Assembly (NCBI GenBank): GCA_022495995.1
Contig: JAFEMH010002570.1
Location: 186,001-250,000 of the forward strand
DNA from: Adenophora triphylla var. japonica
Lineage: Eukaryota; Streptophyta; Magnoliopsida; Asterales; Campanulaceae
Length of the DNA: 64,000 nucleotides
Direction of reading: 5' to 3'
The notes under the pieces were generated by a model, which worked only from the letters and a program-made list of their open reading frames with translations, searched no databases and was not told the DNA's origin. Shown here one piece after another: positions 19,928-30,231 of the stretch (within the stretch, counting starts at the first letter, position 1; each line of letters begins with the position of its first letter). The position numbers and the translations under genes were made by a program.

Positions 19928-20120
19928 AAAGTTAGCAATTAAAAAATGAGGGGAAAAGTTTCAAATAAAATAGTTGATCCGTGCATTTGATTTTGACCCT
20001 TTCTTTCTGACGTTAAACAAAGAAGGAAAAAAAAAGAGCACAAACAAACAAGGATAGGAAGAGAGAAAAACCAGACTGCTGCAGCACAGACCCATGTGCG
20101 GATGGACCCACACTTTGAAT
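19928..20120. other. Short unique stretch before the inverted-repeat arm
   Basis: Mixed composition, no gene seen. It ends near GGACCCACACTTTGAATTAA, where similarity with the right arm begins. Confidence 0.4.
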
Positions 20121-20251
20121 TAATTCAATCCAATCCATCCAAAGCTTTTCCCCTTTTTTTAATTTTCCCTCTTTGTTTTAAAAATGGGATCCAAAAATGG
20201 GATCCAGGTGCATACAGGAGAAGGAGCGGACGCCAACTCTGAATTCAAATT

Positions 20252-20510
20252 TACTCTCTCCGTCCTATATTATCTTACCCATTTTGTTATTTAGGGGATC
20301 CCACTTTAAAGTTACACTTTTCTAAAAAAAAAAATTTAATATTTTTTTATTCATGGGACCCACTTGTCATACTCACAACAACTATCCACTTACTATTCTC
20401 TACCCCACTTTCTCTCTCCTACCCACTCACAACTCCTACTTTAATAACATTATTCCTTATTTTTCATTCTCAACAGTAAATGAGTAACGTATTATGGGAC
20501 AGAGGGAGTA
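20252..20510. mobile_element. Stowaway MITE
   Basis: Starts TACTCTCTCCGTCC and ends GGGACAGAGGGAGTA. The mirror copy in the right arm spans about 61000-61267. Confidence 0.8.
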
Positions 20511-20532
20511 TTCAATAAATAGTACTCCCTCC

Positions 20533-20738
20533 TAGGGCTGAACAAAAAATCGACGGACCGGATCGGACCGATAGAACCGGACCAGACCAATGAAAACTGG
20601 ACCAATTCAATAGAATTGGTTTGGTTCTGGTCCCAAATTTATATGGAACCGATTATTTGGGTTGGTCCTGGTTTTTGAAAAAATATATATGGTCCTGGAC
20701 CGAACCCGGACCGGACCGATTATGTATATACTATTATG

Positions 20739-20777
<39 letters not shown>

Positions 20778-21540
20778 ATTTCAAATTCCTAATTTTCAAA
20801 AAAAATAATTTTGCTGTGACCTTATCAATCCAGCGACATTACAAGTTTACAAAAACCCTAACCCTATCATATCTCTTTCATTTCTGCCGTTTGGTTTTCT
20901 ATCCCTCTCTCTCTATACACTTTTGCCCTCTCTCGTCTTTCTCTCATCTCAATTCTCAACCCTAGAAATCAAATTGATTTTTCATGGCGGCGCCCTGATT
21001 TCGACTCAGCTGTCTAACCACGGCACCACCATCGATCTCTACCGACGGCGCAGCTGTCAATGATCTATTTCAGTTTTCAAGCTACTGCCTTCCTCACGCT
21101 GATATGGAAGAAAGTTTTCAAGCTACTGCCTTACGGTTATTAAGCATGAAACTTTCAGTTTTCAGTTTTAAACTTTGTTTATGTAATGTAATCGTTCTAT
21201 ATTTTTTATTTGAACTTTGTTCCTCTATTTCAGTTAATTTGTTGTATGTCTGAATATTTTTATTTGAACTTTGTTTATGTAATCGTCCTATATTTTGGTT
21301 TCATGAAAAAAATAGTTGTTGCATGTTTTATCTTTAGAAAAAAAAATATAGTAGTGTAACTTGTGGAACCGATGGAACCGGATATGGACCGAACCATTGG
21401 AACCGGACCAATGTGACCGGTCCTGTAATGTAATGGTCTGGTCCTGATCCTGAATTTAGGCAGAACCGAACAATTGGTCTGGTCCTGTATTTTTAAAATT
21501 TTGATAAAATTCGGATCAATCCGGACTGTGAACACCCCTA
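20533..21540. mobile_element. 1.0-kb hAT-type element with 8-bp target duplication CTCCCTCC
   Basis: CTCCCTCC lies at 20525-20532 and 21541-21548. Termini are TAGGGCTGAACA and, inverted, TAGGGGTGTTCA. The right arm of the inverted duplication has the uninterrupted site (GGAGGGAG, 60973-60980), so the insertion came after the duplication. The ends are rich in ACCGGACC words. The middle (20900-21010) has a pyrimidine-rich leader-like stretch followed by ATGGCGGCGCCC and a quick stop; this may be a captured gene start, but no protein is encoded. Confidence 0.88.
20742..20772. repeat. (TA)n microsatellite
   Basis: Alternating TA run of about 30 bp inside the 1.0-kb hAT element. Confidence 0.95.
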
Positions 21541-22078
21541 CTCCCTCCCCTCCCACTTCAAGGGTCTTGTAATAATATTTCACGCTTCTTAAGAAAATTT
21601 TTAAAAAATGAATAAAAAATTGTAAGTGAGTAGAAGATTAGAGGAGAGAAAAATGTAAAAATGAATAAAGAATTGCAAGTGGGTAGAAAAAATTTTAAAA
21701 AATGAATAATGAATTAATATTACAAATTTTGGAATTTTTTTTAGATAAAATCGTATCAAAAATATTTTTATATAAAAACGTGATAGTGTTTATTTTGTTA
21801 AGATAACAAAATAAAAGAGCACGATAGAAATATGATTATTTTTTTTAAATGACAAAGAATTTTTACTATTTCCTCCACTCATTATCTCTCACATTTTACT
21901 TTTATACTTACAACACTTTCTCCACTAACCTTTTTTCTTAATTTGCGTGTCAGCTTCAAAATGGTGAAGTTATAAATGGGACGGAGGGAGTATACTCGTA
22001 TAAAATGACAGTTGTATAATAGGAGAGAGAAACGTGGAGAGTCGATGAAATAAATAAAAAATACTACCATCCTAAAAT

Positions 22079-22379
22079 ATACTCCTTCCGTCCATTTACA
22101 TGCTTCACAGTTACTGTTTACACGGTTATTAAGGAAGGAGTATTATATTGAAAGTGTTGTGAATGTGAAAGTAAAATAGGAGAGAGAATGAGTTGAGGGA
22201 ATAGTAAATTATAATGGTGTTGTGCGTATTAAAATAATGTAGGAGAGAGAATGAGTTGGGTAGGGTTAATATTTTAATGATATAAAGTTTTCTTTTTAGG
22301 TAAAAAATAAAGTGTGGAGTATGTATTTGGACGTCCAAAATAGAAAGTGTGAAATAAGTAAATGGACGGAGGGAGTATA
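22079..22379. mobile_element. Stowaway-type MITE with nested copy, mirrored at about 60141-60442
   Basis: Starts TACTCCTTCCGTCCATTTAC and ends AATGGACGGAGGGAGTA. Similar MITEs occur at 30233-30470. Short frames in it are translated repeats and have identical mirror copies in the right arm. Confidence 0.75.
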
Positions 22380-23599
22380 ATTTTTTTGTTCTAAAATGAA
22401 TAACTTTTTTGTTTCTATATTGTTTACATAATATTCATATTCAAAAGTAAAAGTAAAGGGAGAGAGGGATATGAAAAGAAAGGGAGATGCTTTGTTTAGA
22501 TAATAAGAGGGTGAAGGTCGTACTAGTGTAGGTGTACAAATTTGAATGAAAGTGGGTGGGCCCACCAGCATTAGACTTTAATAATCCTTATTATATCCGA
22601 CGGTGGAGACTGATTGGACAGGTTTGATGAAGTCGAGTGTGGGGCGGAGTTAGGAGGTCAAACCCTCATAATTGGCGTTATTCACATGGGTTGTCAGGGT
22701 GAGAGCATAGTTATAAAAAATAATCCTACCACTCTCTTCCACTTCCTAGAAATTCTTAATTCTAATTTCTAAAACTCTAGTATTTTTTAACTTTTTGCAA
22801 TCCTACTTTACATTTTTTTAAAATGACAAATAACAATAGTATATTATCATTTGTATTTTAAAATAATTGACACTTAACTAACCAATTTTTTACCCATTTC
22901 AATTATTAAAAATGCTTTGGACAATTTGTAGTACTCATTTTTAATATTTTTTTAAATAAGGGTACAAATTGACTCTCACCCCAAAATCAAGAAAAAGAGG
23001 GCATTTATCAAAAATTACTTTTGAAAGATGGATATTACAAAATAACCCACATAAGTTGGATATTACAAAAAACTACTTTTTTTTTGCGTTTATTTGTCAA
23101 ACAACTGATAAATGCATTTATCAGTTGTTTTAACCAAAAAATCGAACACAAAATACTTTTTAAAAAACTATTTTTCACTTATAAACAACTGATAAATGCA
23201 TTTATCAATTATTTTAACTGAAAAGACCAAAAAAAAATTGTAATATCACATATTACATGTGTTTTTTTTTTTTTTGTAACTAACATCTTTTTAGGTAGTT
23301 TTTGGTAAAAACTCCATATATTTATCTACAAAGCAATTTAATACTTTCTCCTTCCCGATTCAATGTTCTTAGTTTGATTTAACACGAATATTAAGAAAAA
23401 GTAAATGTTATGAGTATGAAAAATAAACTTGGAGAGAAAATGTGGGTATGAAGTTTTTGTTGCGAGGATATAATAAAAAAAATTGACAATTATTTTAGAC
23501 TTAAAAAAGTAAGGAATTAATGATTAAGACAATTGGTGTGGTCCATGTGATTTTACTTTTTGTGATGTTATACACGTATTACTAAGTAAAGAAAGATAA

Positions 23600-23626
23600 G
23601 AAAGAAAGAAAGAAAGAAAGAAAGAT
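23600..23626. repeat. (GAAA)n microsatellite
   Basis: Tandem GAAA units. The mirrored TTTC tract is at 58900-58925. Confidence 0.95.
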
Positions 23627-23702
23627 ATGGGCATAATAATCCCTCAAATCAATCGAACAATAAAACAAAAATTAAAGTAAAAAAGACATTCCTATCCATA
23701 TT

Positions 23703-24730
23703 AGGCTCCGTTTGTTTAGTGTAAAACATCTTTCGGAAAATAATTTCTTGCAAAATGTTTTTCGAAAAATGAAAATGTTTTTCAAAAAATGAGATAAACA
23801 TGTTTTCGGCTGTTTGGTAAGGAAAATATTTTTCAAAAAATGTTCGATTGAGTTGACTACAAATTTACCCACCCCACTCACCACCACCCTACTCACCACT
23901 GCCACTCCCTGCCCCTCCAAACCCCCCCCCACCCCCCGTCGGGTAAAAAAAATTAATCATTTTAAATTTATTTTTAATAACTTCCCACCCCACTCCACTC
24001 ACCAGCACCACCCCCTACCCCCTCCCTTGCCCCCATTGTCGGGTTAAAAAAAAATCATTTTAAATTTATTTTGAACTACTCCCCACCCCACTCCATTCAC
24101 CAGAACCACCCCCTGCCCCCCCCCCCCGGTGGGGTAAAAAAAATCATTTTAAACGATTAATTTTTTTTACCCGACATGGGGGGGGGGGGTTGATGAGTGG
24201 AGTGGGTGGGGAGTTGTTAAAATAAATTTAAAATGGTTAATTCTTTTTTACCTGACGGTGGGTTGGGGGCAGGGGGTGGTGCTGTTGAGTGAAGTGGGGT
24301 GGAGAGTTGTTAAAAATAAATTTAAAATGATTAATTTTTTATTTGACCCAATGGGGGTGGGGGTGGGGGTGGGGGTGGGGGTGGGTGGGGGAGGGTGGCA
24401 CGGGGTGGTGAGTGGAGTTGGGAGGAGTTGTTAAAAATAAATTTAAAATGATTAATTTTTTTTTACTCGACGGGGGGGGGGGGTGGTGATGGGGATGGGG
24501 ATGGGGTGGTTGATGTGGGGTGGGTAACGTGGGGATGTATGAAAAGTTAGGTGTGTGTGTATGTGAGGGTATCATTATTTTTCGAAAAATATTTTACTTA
24601 GGAAAAATCCATAAATCATTTTACTTAGAAAAGTGGGAAAAATGTTTTCCCCATCTTTCGATTCTTAACAAACATCGAAAAATGAAGAAATTATTTTTAG
24701 AAAATTATTTTCCCCCAAACAAACGGAGCC
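23703..24730. mobile_element. 1.0-kb palindromic Tourist-like MITE
   Basis: Inverted termini GGCTCCGTTTGTTT and AAACAAACGGAGCC are flanked by TTA on both sides (TTA-GGCTCC, GGAGCC-TTA), the 3-bp target rule of PIF/Harbinger elements. The interior is a long imperfect palindrome. Units of GGGTAAAAAAAATTAATCAT followed by a C-rich stretch lie in the left half, and their reverse complements in the right half, with poly-G/poly-C tracts. The right arm of the inverted duplication contains only the part from this element's left end (58819) to about 58018. Confidence 0.82.
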
Positions 24731-25200
24731 TTAATTCTTAATTAATGAATATGACATTTTCTATAAACAAACAAAGAAGGAAACTAGGAACTTGCCACGA
24801 AGTTGGGAGCAATTGATATTTTGATTGATTTAGTTTATAATCAAAATCAAATCAAGAAAGCCTAAACCTTTGCACTAATGTTGAATTTTGGTAAGAGAGA
24901 GAGAGCGAGAGAGAGAGAGAGAGAGAGAGATGTAAAAATTATAGACGAAGATAAAAATAATAATTTTTCATAAATTGACGCTAATGTTAATGAATTAATA
25001 TTACAAATTTTGAAAAATTTTCTAGATAAAATCGTATCAAATATGTTTTTTATATAAGAACGTGATAGTGTTTATTTTGGTAAGATAACAAAATAAAAGA
25101 GCACGATAAAAGAAATATGATTTTTTTTAAGTAGAAAAAATATGACTTAAAAAAAAACTAAAAACTAAAAACCATATCTATATTATATTATATTATATAT
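24731..25200. repeat. NLR upstream flank, copy B (no NLR attached)
   Basis: It runs in the same order and orientation as 9338-9362, 9616-9932 and 11454-11510: TTCTTAATTAATGAATATGACA, CCTAAACCTTTGCACTAATG, GTGTTTATTTTGGTAAGATA, then AAAAAATATGACTT. It has a GA microsatellite (24893-24929) but lacks the 253-bp and 1.5-kb insertions. It is therefore the empty-site reference for both. Confidence 0.85.
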
Positions 25201-25780
25201 ACTCGTATAAAATGATGGTTGTATAATAGAAGAGAGTCAATGAAATATACGATTTATTAAAAAAATATTACTACTGTCTCCGTCCCAAAATATATGACTT
25301 TTTTGTTCTAAAATGAATAACCTTTTTGTTCTATATTGTGTTCATAAATGATTTTTGTCAATTTATTTTTTGATATTTTATTTTATACTTGCATGATGTA
25401 TTTTTTTTTTCAAAAAATTATTACTTCAACTTAAAATGATAAAAAAAAAAACTTTAATAAAAAAGTTGTCATTTTATGTAATATAGAGCGGACTGATAAA
25501 ATATACTGTAGTTGAAACACATTTTTTTTAATAAAATAATAGCAATAAAAACTGATTTAGTTGGTAGTTAGTGCTAATAATTAGAGCCTAGTGGTCTACA
25601 ATTATTACTTATATAATTAGAGTGTTGGAGTTTGAGCATGTCAATAAATTAAAAGATAAAACAATGTTCTAGAATCATCTATATTTTGAAGGAAAAAGTT
25701 AGTACTAAATTGCACTTGTGTCTTGATATGGTTATATACAGAGAAAATTATATACAGGAAACGAAATATTCCAACGCTGC
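25201..25780. other. AT-rich stretch with MITE-like traces
   Basis: TGTCTCCGTCCCAAAATATATGAC near 25275 looks like a Stowaway end, and TTGTTCTAAAATGAATAAC matches 22386-22410. No gene was seen. Confidence 0.4.
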
Positions 25781-25792
25781 CCTTGCCCGTGT

Positions 25793-26010
25793 CGTGTAAG
25801 TATACACGAGATGTAATCTATAATCTCGTGTATATGTACACGTGATGACTCGTGTACGCACACGAGATGTCTCGTGTACATATACACGAGATTATAGATT
25901 ACATCTCGTGTATATGTACACGTGATGACTCGTGTACGCACACGAGATGTCTCGTGTACATATACACGAGATTATAGATGATATCTCGTGTATACTTACA
26001 CGAAATAGTG
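25793..26010. repeat. Duplicated perfect palindromes with CTCGTGTA core
   Basis: An 80-bp unit occurs twice (TATATGTACACGTGATGACT at 25831 and 25911). Each unit is a 27-bp perfect inverted repeat containing ATAATCTCGTGTATATGTAC, around a spacer of about 30 nt that itself has CTCGTGTA/CACGAG pairing. Outer copies with TATACACGAGAT and TATCTCGTGTATA frame the block. A related block with CTCGTGTGA cores lies at 29550-29700. Confidence 0.9.
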
Positions 26011-26262
26011 TCTGAACCTGCATTTTCACAACAGCAACATCAAAAGCAACAAGAAACAGAACTAGAACTGAAATTTGATTCTTAATATGATAAAGCACAT
26101 CTCCACAAAACAAATGGGAGGGACCAATAGACCATTACACATATACTATCGCCAAATTGTATACGAAATAAAAGTGTTAACAAGGCTTATGCATATAATT
26201 CAAACATCAAAACATCCAAACATTCATACAAACTTGATAATTCAAAAACCATTACACATATA

Positions 26263-26437
26263 CTATCCCCTACGTAATCTTTCTCTTCTTGCATCGTTAT
26301 CCTGATCATAGAGTTCATTGAATGCTGCTATCCTATCTCGGTATTGGAGGATCAATTGACTTGCGCTTGGATCATAGTGTTCCCTCCAAGTGCTCGGTGG
26401 TGGTGGTATTGGGTAATCATTGCCTAACATGTGTAAG
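26263..26437 (-). pseudogene. C-terminal fragment of an unrecognised protein, cut by an LTR
   Basis: The minus strand encodes MLGNDYPIPPPPSTWREHYD, then ASQLILQYRDRIAAFNELYD and a basic C-terminus RRERLRRG before the stop at 26263. It is open back to the LTR boundary near 26437, where the LTR supplies an artificial continuation. Amphipathic and charged composition looks like real coding sequence. I do not recognise the family. It may be the C-terminal exon of the same mobile-type gene whose other parts lie at 28290-28590 and 28880-29844, since all are on the minus strand between the two palindromic blocks. Confidence 0.45.
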
Positions 26438-28095
26438 TGCTCCAATTTGAGTTGGTTAGTATTTTCGTTAGAAAATTAACGAAAGTTCTAACATTCCTAA
26501 CATTCCTAACTTTCCTAACAAAGTGAGGGCAAAGTGGGCATTGTTATTTAAGGTTAAACCTCAAAAAGAATCTCAAAAATCAAAACAAAGGAAGAAAACC
26601 AAAAATAGAAATGGCTGGAACATAAACTGGCTGTTTAATTTGAATTTTCAAAAGATTATTCCTTGTGTCCAAAGCCTGAAGCTGCATTTAATGAACAGTG
26701 CACGCTGACAATCCCATCCGCGCGGACATGATTGACATTTTCAGAGGGCTATAAATTGAGCCCTCCAGTCACAAAAAAGAAAGAGAACAAGAACATTCCT
26801 CAACTTCACCTTGGCGAAAATAGTGAGAAAACAGTGAGAATTCCATAGAATTGTCACCTTTTTCTCAACTATTCAACCAAACTCACACTCACTCAAACAC
26901 TCTTACATTCAAGCCTCAAACACTATTACATTCAAGCCAAAAAACTCAAAAATACAAAGAAGATTGGTAAACCCTCCTTCTCCTTACCCTAAACTCCTTC
27001 ATGCATGCATTTTCAAACTACAAAATGTAGTTCATTCATCCTATTGTCTTAGATCTAAGAAGATCACCATGGAAGTCCATCTTCATGGATGATCTTCTAC
27101 AAAGATCAACATTACTTTCAAAGTGTTCTTACTTACTTGCAAAGAAAACACATTTTCAAAACCCTAAAAAATCATTTTCATACAAAGAAAATCTTTGTTT
27201 CAAGTCAAAATTCCCCTCCCCAAGCAAATGAAGTGCTTAGTCCTAATGTACCCCAAGGATGGTTTGGTATAGTTGATTCACCACTAAAATGTCAAGTGAT
27301 CACTAACCAAAACCTAGGGAAATGGGGACAAGCATGGATGCAAAACCCCCTTTTAAATCATATTTTCTTTCTTGAGAAGTTGCTGTCCAGTAGCAATTTT
27401 CTCAGACCTCAGTCCATGGTCTAATTTTTTGGACACAGATAAACTTGGAATTTGGTGTTGACTACAAAACACTTTTTGTAGCCAACATCCAGAGATTTCC
27501 AGACATATTTTTACTTTATTTTTTAGGTGAGTAAAACTCCACTTTTCAAATTTTCTTTCAGAGACTAGTTCATCAGTTTCTGGAAATCCAGATCTCATAT
27601 CTGATATTTCCAGAAGGTTTTGACCCCTCAAATCTTCTCCAAAATGGAAAATTCCTTCGCACAAATCTTATTTAAGGTGTCTGGAACAACTTTCATTCTC
27701 TGAGTTCATCCAGATTATGAAGTTTTAAGGCCCTTGAATACATTTCAAAATCAAGTGTCAACTGCCTTTTTCATTCTGGCAGAAACCATTTTCAACTTCA
27801 AAAGGTCTTTTGAGTACCAAATCTCAAACCAAAAATCATCCAAAAAATCATGGGATCATTTTAAAGTCTTAAAAAGACATCCCAATTTTTACTTTCCTCA
27901 GTTTCGAATTATTTTGGCCAAAACACACACACACACACACACACACTCACAACAAAAGGATTTCAAATGTTTGGAAGACTCGTTTTACGAGGCGTTCCGG
28001 GTGAACACTAACGTTCTTCCCGGCGCGTAACGTGACCTCCGAACCCAAATTTCTGATCTCGGGCATTTTTCAAAGTTTTGGCCCTCAAAATTAAA
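26438..28095 (+). mobile_element. LTR of a second retroelement family (copy 1) followed by a primer-site-like motif
   Basis: The segment matches 48917-50624 in inverse orientation over its whole length, from TGCTCCAAT at one end to CCCGGCGCGTAACG and GGCGTGGCGACTCC at the other. TATA-like GGCTATAAATTGAGCCC lies near 26746-26762. A CA microsatellite (27921-27945) sits at an equivalent place in both copies. Right after it, TGGCGACTCCGT (28099-28110) resembles the primer site of plant Tat/Ogre-type Ty3 elements. Only about 90 bp of possible internal DNA follow, so the element is truncated. Exact LTR ends are uncertain by several bases. Confidence 0.7.
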
Positions 28096-28289
28096 ATGGC
28101 GTGGCGACTCCGTGTATTATTTTTTCGAGTGATTTTCAAAGAAAAGGAAAAGCAACAAAAAATCTTTCGGGAAACTAAAATTTGGACCAACATCGTTACA
28201 ACATGTGCAGCTGCAAAAGTAATAACAGTTAAATACAACGAATTTAAGTAAGACAATATAACTAATATAAATGAGACAGTTAAGTATAA

Positions 28290-28590
28290 CGAATTTAAAT
28301 AATATTGTGGGTTGTCCATTTCCCTCTCCACGACCCTGACCCTGATCCCGTCCTCGTCCTCGTCCTCGACCTCGCCCTCGACCCCGTCCTCTCCCACGAC
28401 CGGAAGCAGCTAGTGGTGGATGAGACGTAGGAGTACAAGCAGGGGTAGATGGTGTGGGTTCTGAAGCTGGTTTGCGACCAAATCTCCATAATCAGTAATA
28501 CATAAATGCGACCTCCTAAATGCGACCTCCTAAAATCTCGTGCGCCTGTCTAAGACCTGCTATGACGTCCTCGGGGAGCCTGGCATCCGT
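28290..28590 (-). pseudogene. Arg/Gly-rich C-terminal coding fragment
   Basis: One minus-strand frame reads FGRKPASEPTPSTPACTPTS, then a long RGRGRGRG tract and GQGRGEGNGQPT. An adjacent upstream frame gives LPEDVIAGLRQAHEILGGR. RG-rich tails of this type are common on plant transposon-encoded proteins. Two overlapping frames over the same DNA look artificial because of the GAC/GGTCGA repeat. A plausible splice acceptor (TTTTGCAG) lies just downstream on the minus strand near 28215. No start is visible, and the fragment is interrupted on the 3' side by the LTR. Confidence 0.4.
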
Positions 28591-28879
28591 CAGAAATGGA
28601 AGTAGTCACTAGTGGCCCCCAACGGGGAACAGGCCTGAACTCCATATAATATCATGTTAATCAGTCATGAAACAAGGTCGCAAACTGCGACATCCATAAT
28701 GCAAGAGAACAAATATCAATGAAAGAAACCATTCATTAAGGTGAGAATCAAAGTCAAAGTTAAGTCGAAACCGCGACATCCAAAATGTGACAAAGTGAAA
28801 GTTAAAGACAGAAATGTAGATTGTTTTAATACAGACCCAAGCAAAATGTAAAGATTGTTTTCGAAAGAGCATCAAATGT

Positions 28880-29548
28880 TTAAGAGGCGGGAGCATCAGG
28901 GTTGTTGCTTGAAGTGGCCTTTGCGACTAGAGCAGCTTCTGCGGCATCCTTGGCATTCTTGTGCGCCTTGCTTTTTGCGCTTATGAGTTTAGCCCAAAGA
29001 GTTAGGGCATCTGGGTCAGCCATGGCGGGAACCTCCCAAACCGGCTTGCCCAAGAGTTGATCTTCAGCAGCAAGCTCTGCAAGTTCTTCCTCCTCGTAGG
29101 GCACCAAGCTGTGCCCCAAGCGGCAAAAGTCGCTATAAATTGGTTCAGACCCCCACTTGGCAAGCAGATCATGAGTTATCGCAGGAATGTCGCTATATCT
29201 TGCCGTCGCTGCCCGCATGCAGTGAATTAAAGCTTTATCATACAATTCCATTGATTCCATCTCTGCCTTGACCCTCGCCTCAATCAGATCTTTGTTCAGT
29301 TGAGAAATTAGAGACTGATTCTTGAGATCATTTTCTTTTGAAGCCGCGAGCTCAGCGCCCAAGCTTTTGTTTTGCTCCTCTAGCTGTAGTTTTTGGGCCT
29401 CCATCTCGCCCCTGAGTTGTTTCTCTGTTTGCTCGTAGCCTTGGATGGCTTCATCAACTTTTGCTTTTTCTACTTGAATGGCGGCAACGTCTTGTTCTCG
29501 ATCCAGAAATTTTTTCTTGTACCTCTCCTTCTCAGTGCGAGCTCGCAT
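28880..29548 (-). CDS. Coiled-coil protein, probably transposon-derived
   Basis: The frame encodes 222 residues. About 1-110 are strongly heptad-like and charged (EKERYKKKFLDREQDVAA, QLRGEMEAQKLQLEEQNKSL), a long coiled coil. Then come a segment with CMRAATARYSDIPAI, an acidic stretch (PYEEEELAELAAEDQ) and an Ala/Lys-rich end (KNAKDAAEAALVAKA). An in-frame stop lies just upstream of the first Met, so this could be the complete protein or a later exon. A good first exon on the same strand lies at 29740-29844. I do not recognise a family with certainty; it resembles coiled-coil proteins found with plant mobile-domain genes. It sits directly beside a palindromic CTCGTGTG block. Confidence 0.55.
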   Translation of the reverse strand: MRARTEKERYKKKFLDREQDVAAIQVEKAKVDEAIQGYEQTEKQLRGEMEAQKLQLEEQNKSLGAELAASKENDLKNQSLISQLNKDLIEARVKAEMESMELYDKALIHCMRAATARYSDIPAITHDLLAKWGSEPIYSDFCRLGHSLVPYEEEELAELAAEDQLLGKPVWEVPAMADPDALTLWAKLISAKSKAHKNAKDAAEAALVAKATSSNNPDAPAS

Positions 29549-29549
29549 A

Positions 29550-29700
29550 AGGGCACATCTCGTGTGAACTCATACGAGACTCATCTCGTATAAGTTCACA
29601 CGAGATGTGTCTCGTGTGAGTTCATACGAGATGAGTCTCGTATGAGTTCACACGAGACACATCTCGTGTGAGTTCATACGAGATGCTTTCTGCCTCTAAA
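29550..29700. repeat. Palindromic block with CTCGTGTGA/TCACACGAG cores
   Basis: Alternating CATCTCGTGTGA(A/G) and TCATACGAGA words form nested inverted repeats. For example, ACATCTCGTGTGAACTCATA near 29555 pairs with the inverse near 29630-29660. The core is shared with 25793-26010. Confidence 0.88.
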
Positions 29701-29739
29701 CCCAGTTCATACGATATGTTAAAATTAGGTTTAAATTAC

Positions 29740-29844
29740 CTTCTTTACAGGCACGGTGCTAGAAGAAGCTCCGACGGCGATGGCAGTGGCGGTAGCGGCG
29801 GCGCCAGCTTCGGCAGGGACCTTCGAAATTTTTACTCTAGCCAT
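29740..29844 (-). CDS. Probable first exon (35 codons)
   Basis: ATG at 29844 begins MARVKISKVPAEAG, followed by an Ala/Thr-rich stretch, and ends ...TVPVKK exactly at a consensus donor (AAG|GTAATTT). Upstream the minus strand has a CGACGACGACGAC/GAGAGAG-rich leader. It is probably joined to 28880-29548, with the palindromic block 29550-29700 falling in the intron. The acceptor was not identified, so the join is inference. Confidence 0.45.
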
Positions 29845-30010
29845 TTTCGTTGTCGTCGTCGTCGTGCGGAGAGAGAACGGGAATCGTCGTAAGAGAGAGA
29901 CTGTAAAGAGGGAAAATTGAATGAGTGAATAAAAAAAATTAGGTATATAAAAGGCTATTTTGGTAATTTACTTACTTCCCTGATAATTGAGTCTTTGTAT
30001 TTAGTATTTG

Positions 30011-30063
<53 letters not shown>
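30011..30063. repeat. (TA)n microsatellite
   Basis: Alternating TA of about 50 bp. Further tracts are at 30751-30805 and 31091-31106. Confidence 0.95.
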
Positions 30064-30066
<3 letters not shown>

Positions 30067-30226
30067 TAAATGAGGGAATGGGTGAACAGTTGAATGAATA
30101 GTTTCAATCGCCGAAATTTCCATTTTGCCTTTAAATTTTTATTTTTTTTTAGTTAAAAAAAAAAGTGTCCTCGAACACGGACTTAATTAAAAAAATAACG
30201 TGTTCTCGAAAACGAGCTTATTCTAG
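30060..30226 (+). mobile_element. Helitron-like short element related to 9363-9615
   Basis: It starts TATAGTATAAAT and GTGAACAGTTGAATGAATAG, as the 253-bp insert starts TATAGTATAAAT...TGAACAGTT. It ends with a short hairpin (TCTCGAAAACGAG) and CTAG at 30223-30226 before T. The flanking (TA)n hides the target site. Confidence 0.55.
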
Positions 30227-30231
30227 TATAT

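Larger units (their letters stand above)
20121..24497 (+). repeat. Left arm of a large inverted duplication
   Basis: It matches 58018-61372 on the opposite strand in the same order. Shared landmarks include AAGCTTTTCCCC with GGATCCCATTTTT, the MITE pair, the GTGGGTGGGCCCACCAGCAT block, the (GAAA)n tract near 23600 and half of a Tourist-like element. Without the 1016 bp of hAT insertion and target copy, the left arm is about 3.36 kb; the right arm is also about 3.36 kb. Several compared blocks (for example 21880-22570 against 59950-60640) look identical or nearly so. Confidence 0.9.

Noticed and set aside
23814..24575. Pro/His-rich frames (PHPHPHPH, PPPPLPP)
   Set aside because: Translation of poly-C/poly-G and CCCCAC repeats of the Tourist-like MITE.
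28008..28397. 129-residue minus-strand frame with an acidic EDEDED stretch
   Set aside because: It is the out-of-frame reading of the DNA that encodes the RGRGRG tail in the adjacent frame, and it runs on into the retroelement LTR.
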